Both the position numbers and the translations under genes were made by a program. A stretch of 64,000 nucleotides of DNA. Source: Terebella lapidaria (taxonomy: Eukaryota; Annelida; Polychaeta; Terebellida; Terebellidae). The notes beneath the pieces were generated by a model. The model was not told the DNA's origin, did not search any database, and saw only the letters and a program-made list of their open reading frames with translations. The stretch covers positions 29,878,481-29,942,480 of the forward strand of contig OX424561.1 of assembly GCA_949152475.1 (NCBI GenBank), read 5' to 3'. This document shows, piece by piece, positions 42,780 through 53,184 of this stretch. Position 1 is the stretch's first letter, and each line of letters begins with the position of its first letter.

Positions 42780-43370
42780 GTTATTTTCATAGGTTGTTGG
42801 GCAGTTGTATACTAATTCTATCAGGTGTACAGTAGAAACAACTACATTTAACACACTGTCTGCCCCTGGTGACGCCAGTGTGTCTTTGGATAAACTATTT
42901 GGTCGGGCTTTGTTTCTATTGCAAACTGTTGTATTTTACGTTTGTTATTGGCATCATCAAAATCTACTGTATTCGTGGTAATAGATTGATACATACATTC
43001 ATACCACTGAGTCGGTGTCACTGCTGGCGGACGTTAAATCTGTCCCCGAGGATACCATCAACTCAGTAGCCTTCTGGCTATTGATTAGGTACTTATGTAC
43101 TTGTCATATATCTGTTCCATGGGGTTTGTTTCGGGTTTCTAAAATATTTTCATAGGTTGTTGGGCAGTTGTATATTAATTCTATCAGGTGTACAGTAGAA
43201 ACAACTACATTTAACACACTGTCTGCCCCTGATGACGCCAGTGTGTCTTTGGATAAACTATTTGGTCGGGCTTTGTTTCTATTGCAAAATGTTGTATTTT
43301 ACGTTTGTTATTGGCATCATCAAAATCTACTGTATTCGTGGTAATAGATTGATACATACTTTCGCAGGTT
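42780..43370 (+). repeat. R2 tandem pair, unit ~363 bp
   Basis: CATAGGTTGTTGGGCAGTTG at about 42790 and again at 43152 marks two unit starts. The first unit includes an exon-like stretch (43000-43075) whose plus-strand frame reads LLADVKSVPEDTINS. The second unit ends after TAGATTGATACATAC. Confidence 0.85.
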
Positions 43371-43740
43371 AAATTCGAGGTCATTTTCAAACTGTTTTAT
43401 ACATGTATGACTCAAGTTTGGATATGCCAATATTCAAGCTCTATCTTGAAATATCCCAAGCGATTACTCCGTACATCTTCTCTCGTGAAAGAACAACTGG
43501 ATAAAAGAAATTCAATGGCGACAAAATATATAAAATGAGAGGGAGGTTGGCCTGGAAGTGGCTCGAAACAGATTCCCACCCATCAGAAAATCAAAATGGA
43601 CGTCACACGCAGAATTTCGAATCAAAGGCAACGAACTTCATTCACACCACCAAGGTGCATGATGCGAATTCTTATGCATCAATTAAAAATTTTCCACCAA
43701 ACTTTTGTCACTGTCACTCTTCATGCTGTGATTAGCTGAG
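43371..43740 (-). repeat. Old diverged R1 copy
   Basis: Recognisable only by order: TTCGAGGTCATTTTC, CAAGCTCTATCTTGAA, AATCAAAATGGAC and GGCAACGAACTTCAT correspond to R1 blocks in minus orientation. Confidence 0.5.
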
Positions 43741-43929
43741 TGAGACATCGTAACATTTCCAATAAATGCAGGGTGTTTTTTTTTGTTTTCATTTGCTTTC
43801 CAAACCCTGTGCCAATTGGAGGTCATGTGTGTGTTGATTCTATCTCCTATCGTGTGTACATGGTTGCAGAAAATACGACCACATTCATCAAATCTGCCTG
43901 TCTCGATTGTTTTATTTATCCTTGAACCC

Positions 43930-44240
43930 TTGCACGTCAGTAGCCTTTTGGCTTGTAATCAGGTATTCATGTACTTGTCAAATATCTATTCCATGTTTTT
44001 TTCTTGGATTTCTAAATTAATTTCGTAGGTTGTTGGGCAGTTGTATACCAGTTCTAGTTCTAGTGTGCAATAGAAACAACTACATTCAGCACACTCTGCC
44101 CCTGATGACACCAGTGTGTGTGTATTTGGTCGGATATGTTTCTATTGCAAAATGTTGTATTTTACATTTGTTATTGGAATCATCACAATTTTGCTGTATT
44201 GGTGGTTATAGATGGATACTTCCGTGCCTGTCGTCATAAA
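43930..44240 (+). repeat. R2 copy, diverged
   Basis: Contains AGGTTGTTGGGCAGTTGTAT, GAAACAACTACATTCAGC and TTGCAAAATGTTGTATTTTAC with small deletions. Preceded by the unit tail (TAGCCTTTTGGCTTG). Confidence 0.75.
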
Positions 44241-44310
44241 ATTCAGCAGGTATCACCCCTTCCACGCCTGTGTTTATTGGAGGTCCTGCATTTATTAGAA
44301 GTTTTACACT

Positions 44311-45641
44311 ATACACGAGACAAAATAATTATGACACAAAAAACATTCACGTAACATTTTTATTTTATAAAAATAAAATAATCAAGCATATTACTAAGCA
44401 TATTTTTAATTATGGGTACAGCTGGCATGTAAATCTTTATTCCGCATGTACACCAGTATTGAAAAAAAAATGCATCCATTAGAATATGTAACTCATTAAA
44501 CCATTCCCGAAAGTAAACCACCATACCCCAAGATATATCTATTTAAGAGTGTAATTTCCTGATTACATTTTTTCTCGAAGTCAAACGGATAAAATAAGTT
44601 CAAACTTGAGTATTAGAAGGGGTCTCAAGGCATCACTCCACATACAAATTTACTAACCCATCAATGTCGTATCACACCACATTCGCCTTCACATAAACGA
44701 CCGTTATGATGTATTATGACAAAGACCACCATCTCGGAATAAAAATACATCTGATTCGTTCAAATCTACTTTGAAATACCACTACAGCATGTACAGTAAA
44801 CTGTCAAGTGTGACCAATTTCAGGGTGCGTATTGCAATAACTATTGTCTTCTGATATTTTTCTCTTTCCTCCCTATCATTAATGCATGTTAAACTCAACC
44901 GAATAACGAAGGTCATTAGAATATATTTCTTATGTCGTATCGATTCATTTTCTACTCTTTATCACCGTAGCCTACTTTCATAGATTTATTAGGCGATTTA
45001 TAGCGTCCTCAGATGCGGTTACATGTCTGTATTTGTCTGACGTCGAATCCGTTACCCAGTATCAAAATTAATATCGTATTGTCATAACATAATCGCACGA
45101 AATATGTACACCATTGTGATCACAAATATGACGTTAAAACATTTGCAGGGAACATGTTATGATAACATGGATAATAGTTCAAATATACGACAACAGACAC
45201 TACCAATATATTTCATGTCCAGGTCTAAAATAGTTATGTTTACGCGGAAATATTATGAACTTCACAGCAATCTGAACAACTCAGCAGTCACGAGAATATC
45301 GTCATTTCAATCCTGTGTAGTAGCATGTATACCAGTTCTGATCACTAGCCTATCATAAAACCCTTCACAGTCGCTGAATTACGAAAAAAAGCGAAAACAT
45401 TAATATAAATTAACAAAAACTGAGAATCAGAAAATAGGGGTCCAGAGTGTAAAATAGTAGGGTATCCATGTAGTTATGAAGCACATTTTGAGATTTCGAG
45501 GAGTAACATATATTATATGTTTCTTACGTATTATATTATACGTAAGAAATATTCAGCAGACGCTAGAAGACAACTGAGTACAAAAGCCATGCAAAGGAAT
45601 CTTATAAACAGTTTGCTCTTTGTCAAAACCGGACAACTTCC
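44311..45641. other. No gene seen; 3' flank of the Ly6-like gene
   Basis: AT-rich. A perfect hairpin TTTCTTACGTAT / ATACGTAAGAAA sits at 45520-45549, about 95 bases beyond the stop codon of the minus-strand gene. Any role in 3' end formation is speculation. Confidence 0.4.
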
Positions 45642-45838
45642 TCAAAGGAGCAGCTGTACCAAGTAGATCACCATGCTGACCAGGACCATGTCTTGGCCGG
45701 CACGGAATGTTGGCGCCCCGTTGCATAAATCTGTAGCGCAGTAGCATATGTTTACTTCTGCACCATTCTGATTGGTCGTTGTACATCCGGTGGAGGGACT
45801 GGTTCCGAATGCTGCACTCCTCGTGACACTGGAGACTC
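45642..45838 (-). CDS. Ly6-like gene exon 4 (terminal)
   Basis: Acceptor ATCTACCCCCAG. Encodes the second half of domain 3 (NICYCATDLCNGAP), then a hydrophobic C-terminus and TGA. The intron before it is 1.76 kb and holds two MITEs. Confidence 0.88.
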
Positions 45839-48800
45839 CTGGGGGTAGATACGGAAAATTTTAGAAAACTATGTTTAAATGGCATAATCATTTATTGGTA
45901 TCCGTGTGAGCTGTTCAATAGTTGTATGCAAAGCTGCTGTAAAAATCATATGTTTTCAGTGCAACCACAAATATGTCTAAATATGGCATTGAACTTTGAT
46001 TTTTTCAAAGTTTCACACGGAACAGTACTCATGCAGATAAAAAAAAGATAGAAAATACACAGTTTATTTCCCTTGTAACGTGAATATGTATATCATATAT
46101 AGGGTGGTTCAGTATAAGGAACATACCGGTAAAGACAATTTGGCCAGGGGTGGGTCTAGGATTTTTCAGAGGGGGTTTGGGGGCGGTACCTATGAAGGGG
46201 CGCATCATAGACAAGGGCGAATCCAGGAATTTGCCATAGAGGGGAGGGCTCGGTACAGGAGAGGAGCGAGCGGAGCGAGCACAACTTCTCCCGCTCTGTT
46301 CGCGATACTCCTAAAGACAAAACAGAATTTGGGGATTTGATAGTATCCCAGATGATTTCTGAGATGTAGTTCACAACTGTATTTGTGCAGTTTGAATATT
46401 TTGAAATTTATGGGCATTCCGGTCTGGGTTTGGGGGGATAAGAACCCCGAGAAAAAAACTGGAATATGGAGAATTCCAGATGATTCCTGGGGTGTGTTTT
46501 TGAGGGGGTGGGGGCGCCATTTCGGTCAAGTGGGGGGGGGGGGGGGGAGGGGAGACGCCCCTTTTACATCCGCCACTGAATTTGGCATATATCCAGGACC
46601 ACTTGTCATTCACGCTCATTTCTTGACATGTTTCTTATCCATACCCAAAGGGGCAGTGTGCAGACAAATATGATAAAGTGATAAAGTTTTGGACTACTTT
46701 TTTCTGAACCACCCTCAAATATCAAGTTTGAGCCTTTCGTGGTGCAGATAACGAAAAGTCATATATTTCTATATAGTCCAGTGGCTCAGGGGGTGTATGT
46801 GTGCATGAGATGTCCCCTAAATCTGACTTCAGATGTGTAATTTGGGGCTATTCAGGGAACATATTAATCAGGGTGGACAGTTGGTACCCCGGCACTAAGC
46901 GATAAAATTGACATTTTATACGGGTTCCCTCGAAGTAATTTTTTGTTGTTTTCGCGCAAATTATTTAAGGGGGTATAGTTGGTATTTCGGCCATTGCATA
47001 AGTTTCAATGGATCAATCATCATAATCTTTCTGTAACTAGTTAAAAATAACTTATGTCGCCAACACTGAACAAACTCTGCCGAAGGCCCCTATTGTGGCA
47101 GAGTTAAGTTATCTCCTAAAATCTCTCAAATATTATTCACCCACTAGTAAATTTTTGTCCACTGGGGGCTTCTAGTTTGGAAAAAAGTCATTAAAAGAAA
47201 CAATATAGCCACAAACTCCATGGTAACATTTTGTGAACATGTGATTTCCACTCAAATTATTTAAGGCGGTATACTTGGTTTCTGGGCCACTACATCTGGT
47301 TTAATACTTTGATAATCCTATGTTATACAGCATATAACAAGTAATTGAATTATCTGTCAAATGTTGTGTTTATATTCCAGTTGCTCCAAAAATTCATCTC
47401 TCTTTAAGTGGTTAAATGTAACTTTTGTCTACAACTCTGAAGAAACTCTGTCGAAGAACCCCATGATATCTCATGCACACATACACCCCTGAGCCACTGG
47501 ACTAATAACGAATTTCACCAAAAGATTGTGCTACTCTACCTTAGCGCTTGCAAATCGACCAACTCTTGAAGCCAACACACATCACACGAACTCACCTTTA
47601 GCACTGACTTTGTGTTTCATGCAGTACTCTCCACGAACAATGTCAATCCCGTTGCTGTTGAATGGATCATCGCAATCAAAGCAACTGTAGCATTGTACGG
47701 CCCCGTCTGAATCCCCGTCACCCGCGCCACCATCAGGCCCGCCATTGTCACTTCCACCATTTGACCCACCGCTGCCCGTGCTGAAGTCGTCTCCTCCATT
47801 GCAAAGATCTGTCCTGCAGTAGCATATCGAGATAGCAGTATCTACATAATAGCCAATGTTAGATGTCGTACAGCCAATCGGCAGCCAAGAGCTAACACCA
47901 GATAATGCAGTCCTGGTGATAGTGGTGATTCCTGTGAAACAAAAAACGAAATCGCAATCAATTATTACTACTTGCAGTTTACTTGCTATATCCTGGATAT
48001 ATATATCACTTTGTAAGTGAATTGACACTCGGACTCACCACCACTGGTAGATCTTGTCTTCATGCAGGCGACACCATCGTCAGTTGGTGTCCCACTGCCA
48101 TCAAATGGGATTCCGCACTCAGTGCAACTGTAACATTTCATGGTCCCGTCTGAATCCCCACGACCTGTGCCACCATCAGGCCCGCCATTGTCACTTCCAC
48201 CACTTGACCCACCGCTGCTCGTGCCAAAGTCGTCTCCTCCGTTGCAAAGGTCTGTCGTGCAGTAGCATATGGAATCAGTGGTACCTGCATCGCTCGATGT
48301 ACTGCAGCCAATTTGAATCCCAGGAATACTACCAGGTATCACACTCCTAGCTACAGTGGTGATCCCTGTGACAACGTAATCGCAATATCACCACTTATGA
48401 CTTTCAAACGGTTATCATCACTTGCATAAAGATCTATGTTAGCATCAACCTATTAACCACAACACAACCAGATTTCGATGATGACAATAACAAACATATA
48501 ATACATTTAATTTTGGAATGAAAAGACGCCCGGCCAAATATTTACAGTCAAAGCCACACTGGTCTCATAAAGGACAAGCAGTGTGTGAAATATAGGTGTA
48601 TTTTAGTAAATTAGATTACAACTGCCAACAACCTAATCAAACAATTTAGAAATCCAAAACAAAATAGGTGTAATAGGTGTATTACAAGTGCGTGAGTACC
48701 CACCACAAGCCAACAGTCTACTGAGCTTATGTATGGTATCCTCGGGGACAGATTTAACATCCACTAGCCGTGACACCGGCTCAGTGGTATAAACGTAATT

Positions 48801-49633
48801 GCTGTCTACAAACCGAGTTGTGAAGACGGTGTACACCGCCGGTGACGTTGACTGTCACAAGCGGTGGGTGTTGGTTTGAACGCAGCATCATTAATCACCA
48901 CCATCTATTTCACTGGTGGTGTAAACGGAGGCGCTAAAAAATCTCCACTTCACCACCGGTGAACACCGTTGGTAACGTGGCCTGAACGCAATTCACTGGT
49001 GGTCAACTGGGAAACACCGTCTTCACAACTTGGTTTGAACGTAAGTATTATGCTGCGTTCAACCCAACTGTGAAGACGGTACACACCGCCGGTGACGCGA
49101 CTGTCACAGGCGGTGAGTGTTGATTTGAACGCAGCATCGTTAACCACCGACAGCTATTTCACTGGCGGTGAAAATGGAGGCGCTAAAAATTTCCCACTCC
49201 ACCCCTGGTGAACACCATTGGTAACGTGGCTTGTCTGCAAATCACTGGTGGTGAAATGGGAAACACTGTCTTCACAAGTTGGTTTGAACGCAGCACAAGT
49301 GTCAACCTATCACCAACAACGCAACCAGATTTCGATGACGACAATAACAGACCACGAATACAACCTTTTTGGAATAAAAATGAAGCCTGACCGATGCACA
49401 TTATTACATTACCCGTTCATCCTGAGAGTGGATGAACACCCAAACTTACCACCAGTGGTTGATTTGGTTTTGGTACAGTAGTAGTGACCATCATGAGTTA
49501 GTAACCTGCTACCATCAAAAGGGTCATAACATCCAGTAAATAAGTCGATACAAACGTAGCATGTGATTGCCCGGGCACTCGGCATCAACAGTAGGCTCAC
49601 AATGAAGACACACACGGCATATCTTTGGGACAT
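45642..49633 (-). CDS. Three-domain Ly6/uPAR (three-finger) GPI-anchored protein, four exons
   Basis: Four minus-strand exons (49450-49633, 48039-48365, 47596-47931, 45642-45838) have GT/AG borders, all phase 1. They join into 348 codons including the stop, with no in-frame stop. The protein starts with a signal peptide (MSQRYAVCVFIVSLLLMPSA), then three domains each with eight Cys in the order CxxC, C, C, C, CxC, LCN (for example ICYCTTDLCNGG). Gly/Ser/Asp-rich linkers of about 33 residues separate them. The tail MVLVSMVIYLVQLLL fits a GPI-attachment signal. Ly6/uPAR proteins are extracellular ligand or receptor modules; this one's partner is unknown. A Met 18 codons upstream is in frame but would bury the signal peptide. 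Confidence 0.88.
46101..46715. mobile_element. TIR element in the Ly6-like gene intron 3
   Basis: AGGGTGGTTCAG at 46101-46112 is exactly inverted at 46704-46715. The interior has G-rich phrases (GGGTGGGTCTAGGATTTTTC, GAGCGAGCGGAGCGAGC) and a poly-G tract (46531-46548). These phrases are of a kind I have seen in many marine invertebrate repeats. Confidence 0.75.
46774..47504. mobile_element. Long-TIR MITE in the Ly6-like gene intron 3
   Basis: TAGTCCAGTGGCTCAGGGGG continuing GTGTATGTGTGCATGAGAT is inverted at 47466-47504, giving TIRs of about 40 bp with few mismatches. TA at both outer edges fits a Tc1/mariner target. The interior is non-coding. Confidence 0.85.
47596..47931 (-). CDS. Ly6-like gene exon 3, duplicate of exon 2
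   Basis: Acceptor GTTTCACAG, donor CTAAAG/GTGAGT, 336 bases, phase 1 at both ends. Encodes the second half of domain 2, a linker almost identical to that of exon 2 (SGGSNGGSDNGGPDGG) and the first half of domain 3 (VQCYSCFDCDDPF). The DNA of the two linkers is nearly identical, pointing to a recent exon duplication. Confidence 0.9.
48039..48365 (-). CDS. Ly6-like gene exon 2
   Basis: Acceptor TTGTCACAG, donor GTGGTG/GTGAGT, 327 bases, phase 1 at both ends. Encodes the second half of domain 1 (SICYCTTDLCNGG), the Gly-rich linker (SGGSDNGGPDGG) and the first half of domain 2 (MKCYSCTECGIPFDG). Confidence 0.9.
48440..48800 (-). repeat. Diverged R2 copy in intron 1 of the Ly6-like gene
   Basis: Order and phrases match R2 on the minus strand (ACCAGATTTCGATGATGAC, GACGCCCGGCCAAATATTTA). 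It includes the exon-like stretch at 48700-48790, whose minus-strand frame reads RLVDVKSVPEDTIHKLSRL. Confidence 0.7.
48807..49296. mobile_element. Two neighbouring MITEs in intron 1 of the Ly6-like gene
   Basis: Units 48807-49040 and 49050-49296 share TIRs of the form TTCAAACCAACTTGTGAAGAC and interiors with CACCGCCGGTGACG and GGAGGCGCTAAAAA. They lie head to tail. Short internal CACCGGTG/CACTGGTGG palindromes repeat within. Confidence 0.75.
49305..49400 (-). repeat. R2 fragment, diverged
   Basis: Contains ACGCAACCAGATTTCGATGA and GAAGCCTGACCGATGCAC, corresponding to the R2 block at 62370-62460. Confidence 0.6.
49450..49633 (-). CDS. Ly6-like gene exon 1
   Basis: Encodes the signal peptide and the first half of domain 1 (ITCYVCIDLFTGCYDPFDG). 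The donor is ACTGGTG/GTAAGT, phase 1. Mature N-terminus expected after SARA. Confidence 0.88.
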
Positions 49634-50759
49634 CTTCAACAAAAGTCGATCAGATTCGATCCTACAACGAAGGAAAACAGAGATCAAGAATCACGAACAT
49701 TTTCTGCCATCTCAGATAGGTATCTGTTGAAACTACCCATTGCAAACATCTGGTGTGTCATATTTTACTTGTTTTGTGAACGTCAATAATGCCGATACGA
49801 ATACTAGTATTACAGCAGGTGAATTCGTATCCGTGGTATCTTATACTAGGTGAAACATAGACTTTCGTGCGTCCCAATAATAAATAGCAAACATACGGAT
49901 TGCATGTTGGAAGGAGTGGCGAAAATGCAACAACTAACAAACAAAAACGAGAGGCCGTAGGTCACACACTTGCCGGAATGCCTACGTAATTATGACGTCA
50001 TTCGTCGTCAATTCTACACTGCGAACTTAACGGGAATGGAGTTTTTGAATATGCATGTTGAAATCGTGTTTATATATGTTATATTATCACCGGACAAGAT
50101 CATAATATCTTCAGATAATAACGTTCGTTGGAAATTTTATCGATTTGTTGCCACAATAACGTCAATTATGTCAAAACGTGTATATCGATTGAGCTAAAAA
50201 TTGATAGAGAGCATCATAGGAGGAATCCACATCGTTTGCCTGTGTCAGATCAGCAGTAAATATAATAACATTGCAATCTGACACTCGAAAGGCCTGAATG
50301 TCAGTCCGAAATCACATTTGACGTCATTATGACGTCAATTGACGTCCGATTCCAGAAATGAGAACAAATTTGGAAAGTACTCTTGAAGACCTTTCAAACG
50401 AGCTACTACTCGATATATTCCCAAAAGGTCAAGGTCATTTTTTAGGTCAAATTCGACCTCAGGCGCTCGCGAAGTTTATCGGTCACAGACTTTAGATGTA
50501 AATACAAAAGTTGTTAGGCTACGTGAGTGCAATACTTTGGATTTACTTCCGTGTTTCTATCTCTCTTAGTTCCTGAGATATGGTGACCTACATGGTTTTT
50601 ACTTGCAGGTCAATATTGACCCTTTTTTACCTTTGACCTTGAAATTTCATGGAGCAAAGGACTCGTCCTTGGCTATGAATGGGTGTATCAATAAATTTTT
50701 ACGCACATTATTGACGCTATTATCAGCATGGACAGCTTGAAACATGCATTTTACTGAAG
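49634..50759. other. 5' flank of the Ly6-like gene, then dispersed repeat
   Basis: No clear promoter motif or exon was found. From about 50330 the sequence has the repeated phrases of the R1/R3 style (AAGGTCAAGGTCATTT, TGACGTCAATTGACGTC), which are repeat-like rather than coding. Confidence 0.4.
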
Positions 50760-50936
50760 CTGTGTCTGGTAAAGGGAGTTTTCAATGTTTATTTCAAATG
50801 GCTGTCAAATCCGTAAAACTGATCGGATCCAGGTCAAATTTTGATACTTTATGGACAATGATAATACGCCACTTTGGTCATAAGATTGACGTGAACGATG
50901 TCTCAAGGGCCGAAATATAACAAAAAGAGTGAATGC
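50760..50936 (+). repeat. Dispersed repeat shared with 60.8-61.1 kb
   Basis: GGAGTTTTCAATGTTTATTT, AAATGGCTGTCAAATCCG and GATCGGATCCAGGTCAAA match two units at 60815-61050. Confidence 0.75.
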
Positions 50937-50945
50937 AGGTATGTA

Positions 50946-53112
50946 TAGCCACGCTTACGACGGTTCATTCGATCATGACCGTCGCGAACAATGGACGTCT
51001 CTCTCGGGACGACGACAATGCTCACAAACAATCTCTGATATAAACGTAAATACCTTGAATTGGGCTCCCAGAATCTTCCTTTTGTGTTCCACTCGCGTGC
51101 AGCGAACTATGCACTAAAAACTGAGAGCTGTCGTGCATTTCTTATAGTTTTGGAAATTTGACATATCCGCGTGGTATTTCTGTTGTTCTTTTCAAACGCC
51201 ATCGATGTCCGCAATACTGCGCATGCGCGAAGATGCACGCGCTCATGCAGGCAACTGGTTCATCATAACTAGACGGTTCGGTTGTTGGACCGGGCAAGTA
51301 TAGCCTCTGATGCTGTGCGACGTAGGTCAAATTCAAAATCAAAATATCTTATTCCCAACAACATGCAAAAATACATGATATCTATGCAAAATAGAAACAA
51401 TACTGTTAGAAAAGGAGAATGTAAGAACTTAAAAGACTAAGTCTTATGAGTGACATTCCCGTGTGCTGAAACAATTAACAATTTGAGAATAAATTTGTAC
51501 AGAGATAAACAAAATTTTTTTTTTAACAAAACAAAAACAAAGGTACAAAAGTAAATCATCATACATATGAGTAATACTGAAAACCGAAAATATACAATTA
51601 TTTATGGGCTACTACTATAGGCATCGATAAACTGTGTTTTTAGTTTGGACTTGAATATATACAGTGACATATAATTTTTAAGTTCAGCATTTAAACAATT
51701 CCAAAGTTTTGCACCATGGTAAATACCTATGGCTCTGGATCTCAATATTTTTCCGCAATATGATATATTATAATTATTATAGTGTTTTGACATTGTAATA
51801 TAGTTGTGTGATACATCAATTGACGTAAACAATTTCTGTATATTTCATGGCAACAAACTGAATTTGGATTTGAATACAATGATCAGAGTTTTGAATTTCG
51901 CAAGGTCACAAAACTTGAGACACTCATACAGTATTCAATGAACAATGGGTTGCTGTGAGCTCTGAAATGGCTTTTGTTGACGATACATAATGCACGTTTT
52001 TGTAAAATTGTTATTTTGTTCAAGTTCAATACATATTCCCCAAACTTCACAGGCATAAATCAAATATGGCCGAATTAAAGAACAATAAAGTGTGTACATA
52101 TACTGTATGTATATTATAGTTATTATATTATAGTTAATTGGGGATAAGGTAATACAGGCCGAATTATATCTGTACACTGCAGGTTTTTTCCCCACTGAGC
52201 CGAGGAATGCACGTTGTGTGTGTGTGTGTGTGTGTGTTTATTATGTACATTTGTAAATATTTGCTAACATTGCAAAACAGTAATACAGAACAATTTATTA
52301 TATTCGCTGACAATATGATCGGCACATATTAAACTTACAGTAATTCATATGGAATGATATTTCTTAACAAATAGGGTATGAACAATGTTAGTACGACATT
52401 ACACAGCTATACAAGAAGTACCACATCTGCTTAATAATAGGCCCACTGAGGTCCCTTGTGCACGATCAGAAAGCTGTGTGAGAAATACTAAAGGAATGTG
52501 TTCATGAGCAAGCCAAAAGATCGCTCAAACGAACAAGGTAACAGTCATCACACAGAAAACCATAATTAACAGATTTGTCATTTTAAAGGATTTAAGTATA
52601 TTGCGTTCGTTCTCAAAGAGGGCAAAGGCAAAATGTGTATTTTATTGTGTGTGTTATGTGATTCGTGACCTTGGTATACATATGATCACTATAAAACAAT
52701 AATGTTAACACGAATAATATAGGCAGAGTAGCACAGCATCAGAGAGGCTACTTGCCCTGTCAAACAACCGAACCGTCTAGTTAAGATGAACCAGTTGCCT
52801 GCACGAGCGCGTGCACCTTCGCGCATGCGCAGTATTGCGGACATCGATGGCGTTTGAAAAGAACAATAGAAATACCACGCGGATCTGTCAAATTTCCTAA
52901 AACTATAAGAAATGCACGACAGCTCTCAGTTTTAGTGCGGCGTGGTCGCTGCACGCGAGTGGAACACAAAAGGAAGATTCTGGGAGCCCAATTCAAGGTA
53001 TTTACGTTTATATCAGAGATTGTTTGTGAGCATTGTCGTCGTCCAGAGAGAGACGTCCATTGTCCATTGTTCGCGACGGTCATGATCGAATGAATCGTCG
53101 TAAGCGTGGCTA
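50946..53112. mobile_element. Mutator-like element with ~375-bp TIRs
   Basis: Long inverted arms (50946-51318 and 52731-53112, starting TAGCCACGCTTACGACG) are over 90% alike by eye. A 9-bp direct repeat AGGTATGTA lies directly outside both arms (50937-50945 and 53113-53121). Nine-base duplications with TIRs of hundreds of bases are the MULE pattern. No transposase is present; the interior holds an old LINE tail and a (GT)n tract (52213-52238). Confidence 0.85.
51602..52195 (-). pseudogene. 3' fragment of an old LINE inside the Mutator-like element
   Basis: The minus strand has two frames in order: YCSLIRPYLIYACEVWG and RAIGIYHGAKLWNCLNAEL with FKSKLKTQF. These fit the C-terminal region after the reverse transcriptase in CR1/Rex1/Daphne-type LINEs. 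At least one frameshift and one stop separate them. The 5' part is absent. Confidence 0.65.
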
Positions 53113-53184
53113 AGGTATGTAATGTTGACTCATGGGAACCTGTTCTGAGTGTGATTGGCAAAAACTATGTTAATATCAATTTTC

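Noticed and set aside
45553-45891. 112-codon minus-strand frame covering the last Ly6-like exon
   Set aside because: It reads the exon in the wrong frame. The correct frame gives the eight-Cys domain and joins the upstream exons.
52781-53161. 126-codon frame in the right arm of the Mutator-like element (also partly in the left arm)
   Set aside because: No domain or start context, and it lies in a TIR. It could be gene-derived, but nothing supports expression.
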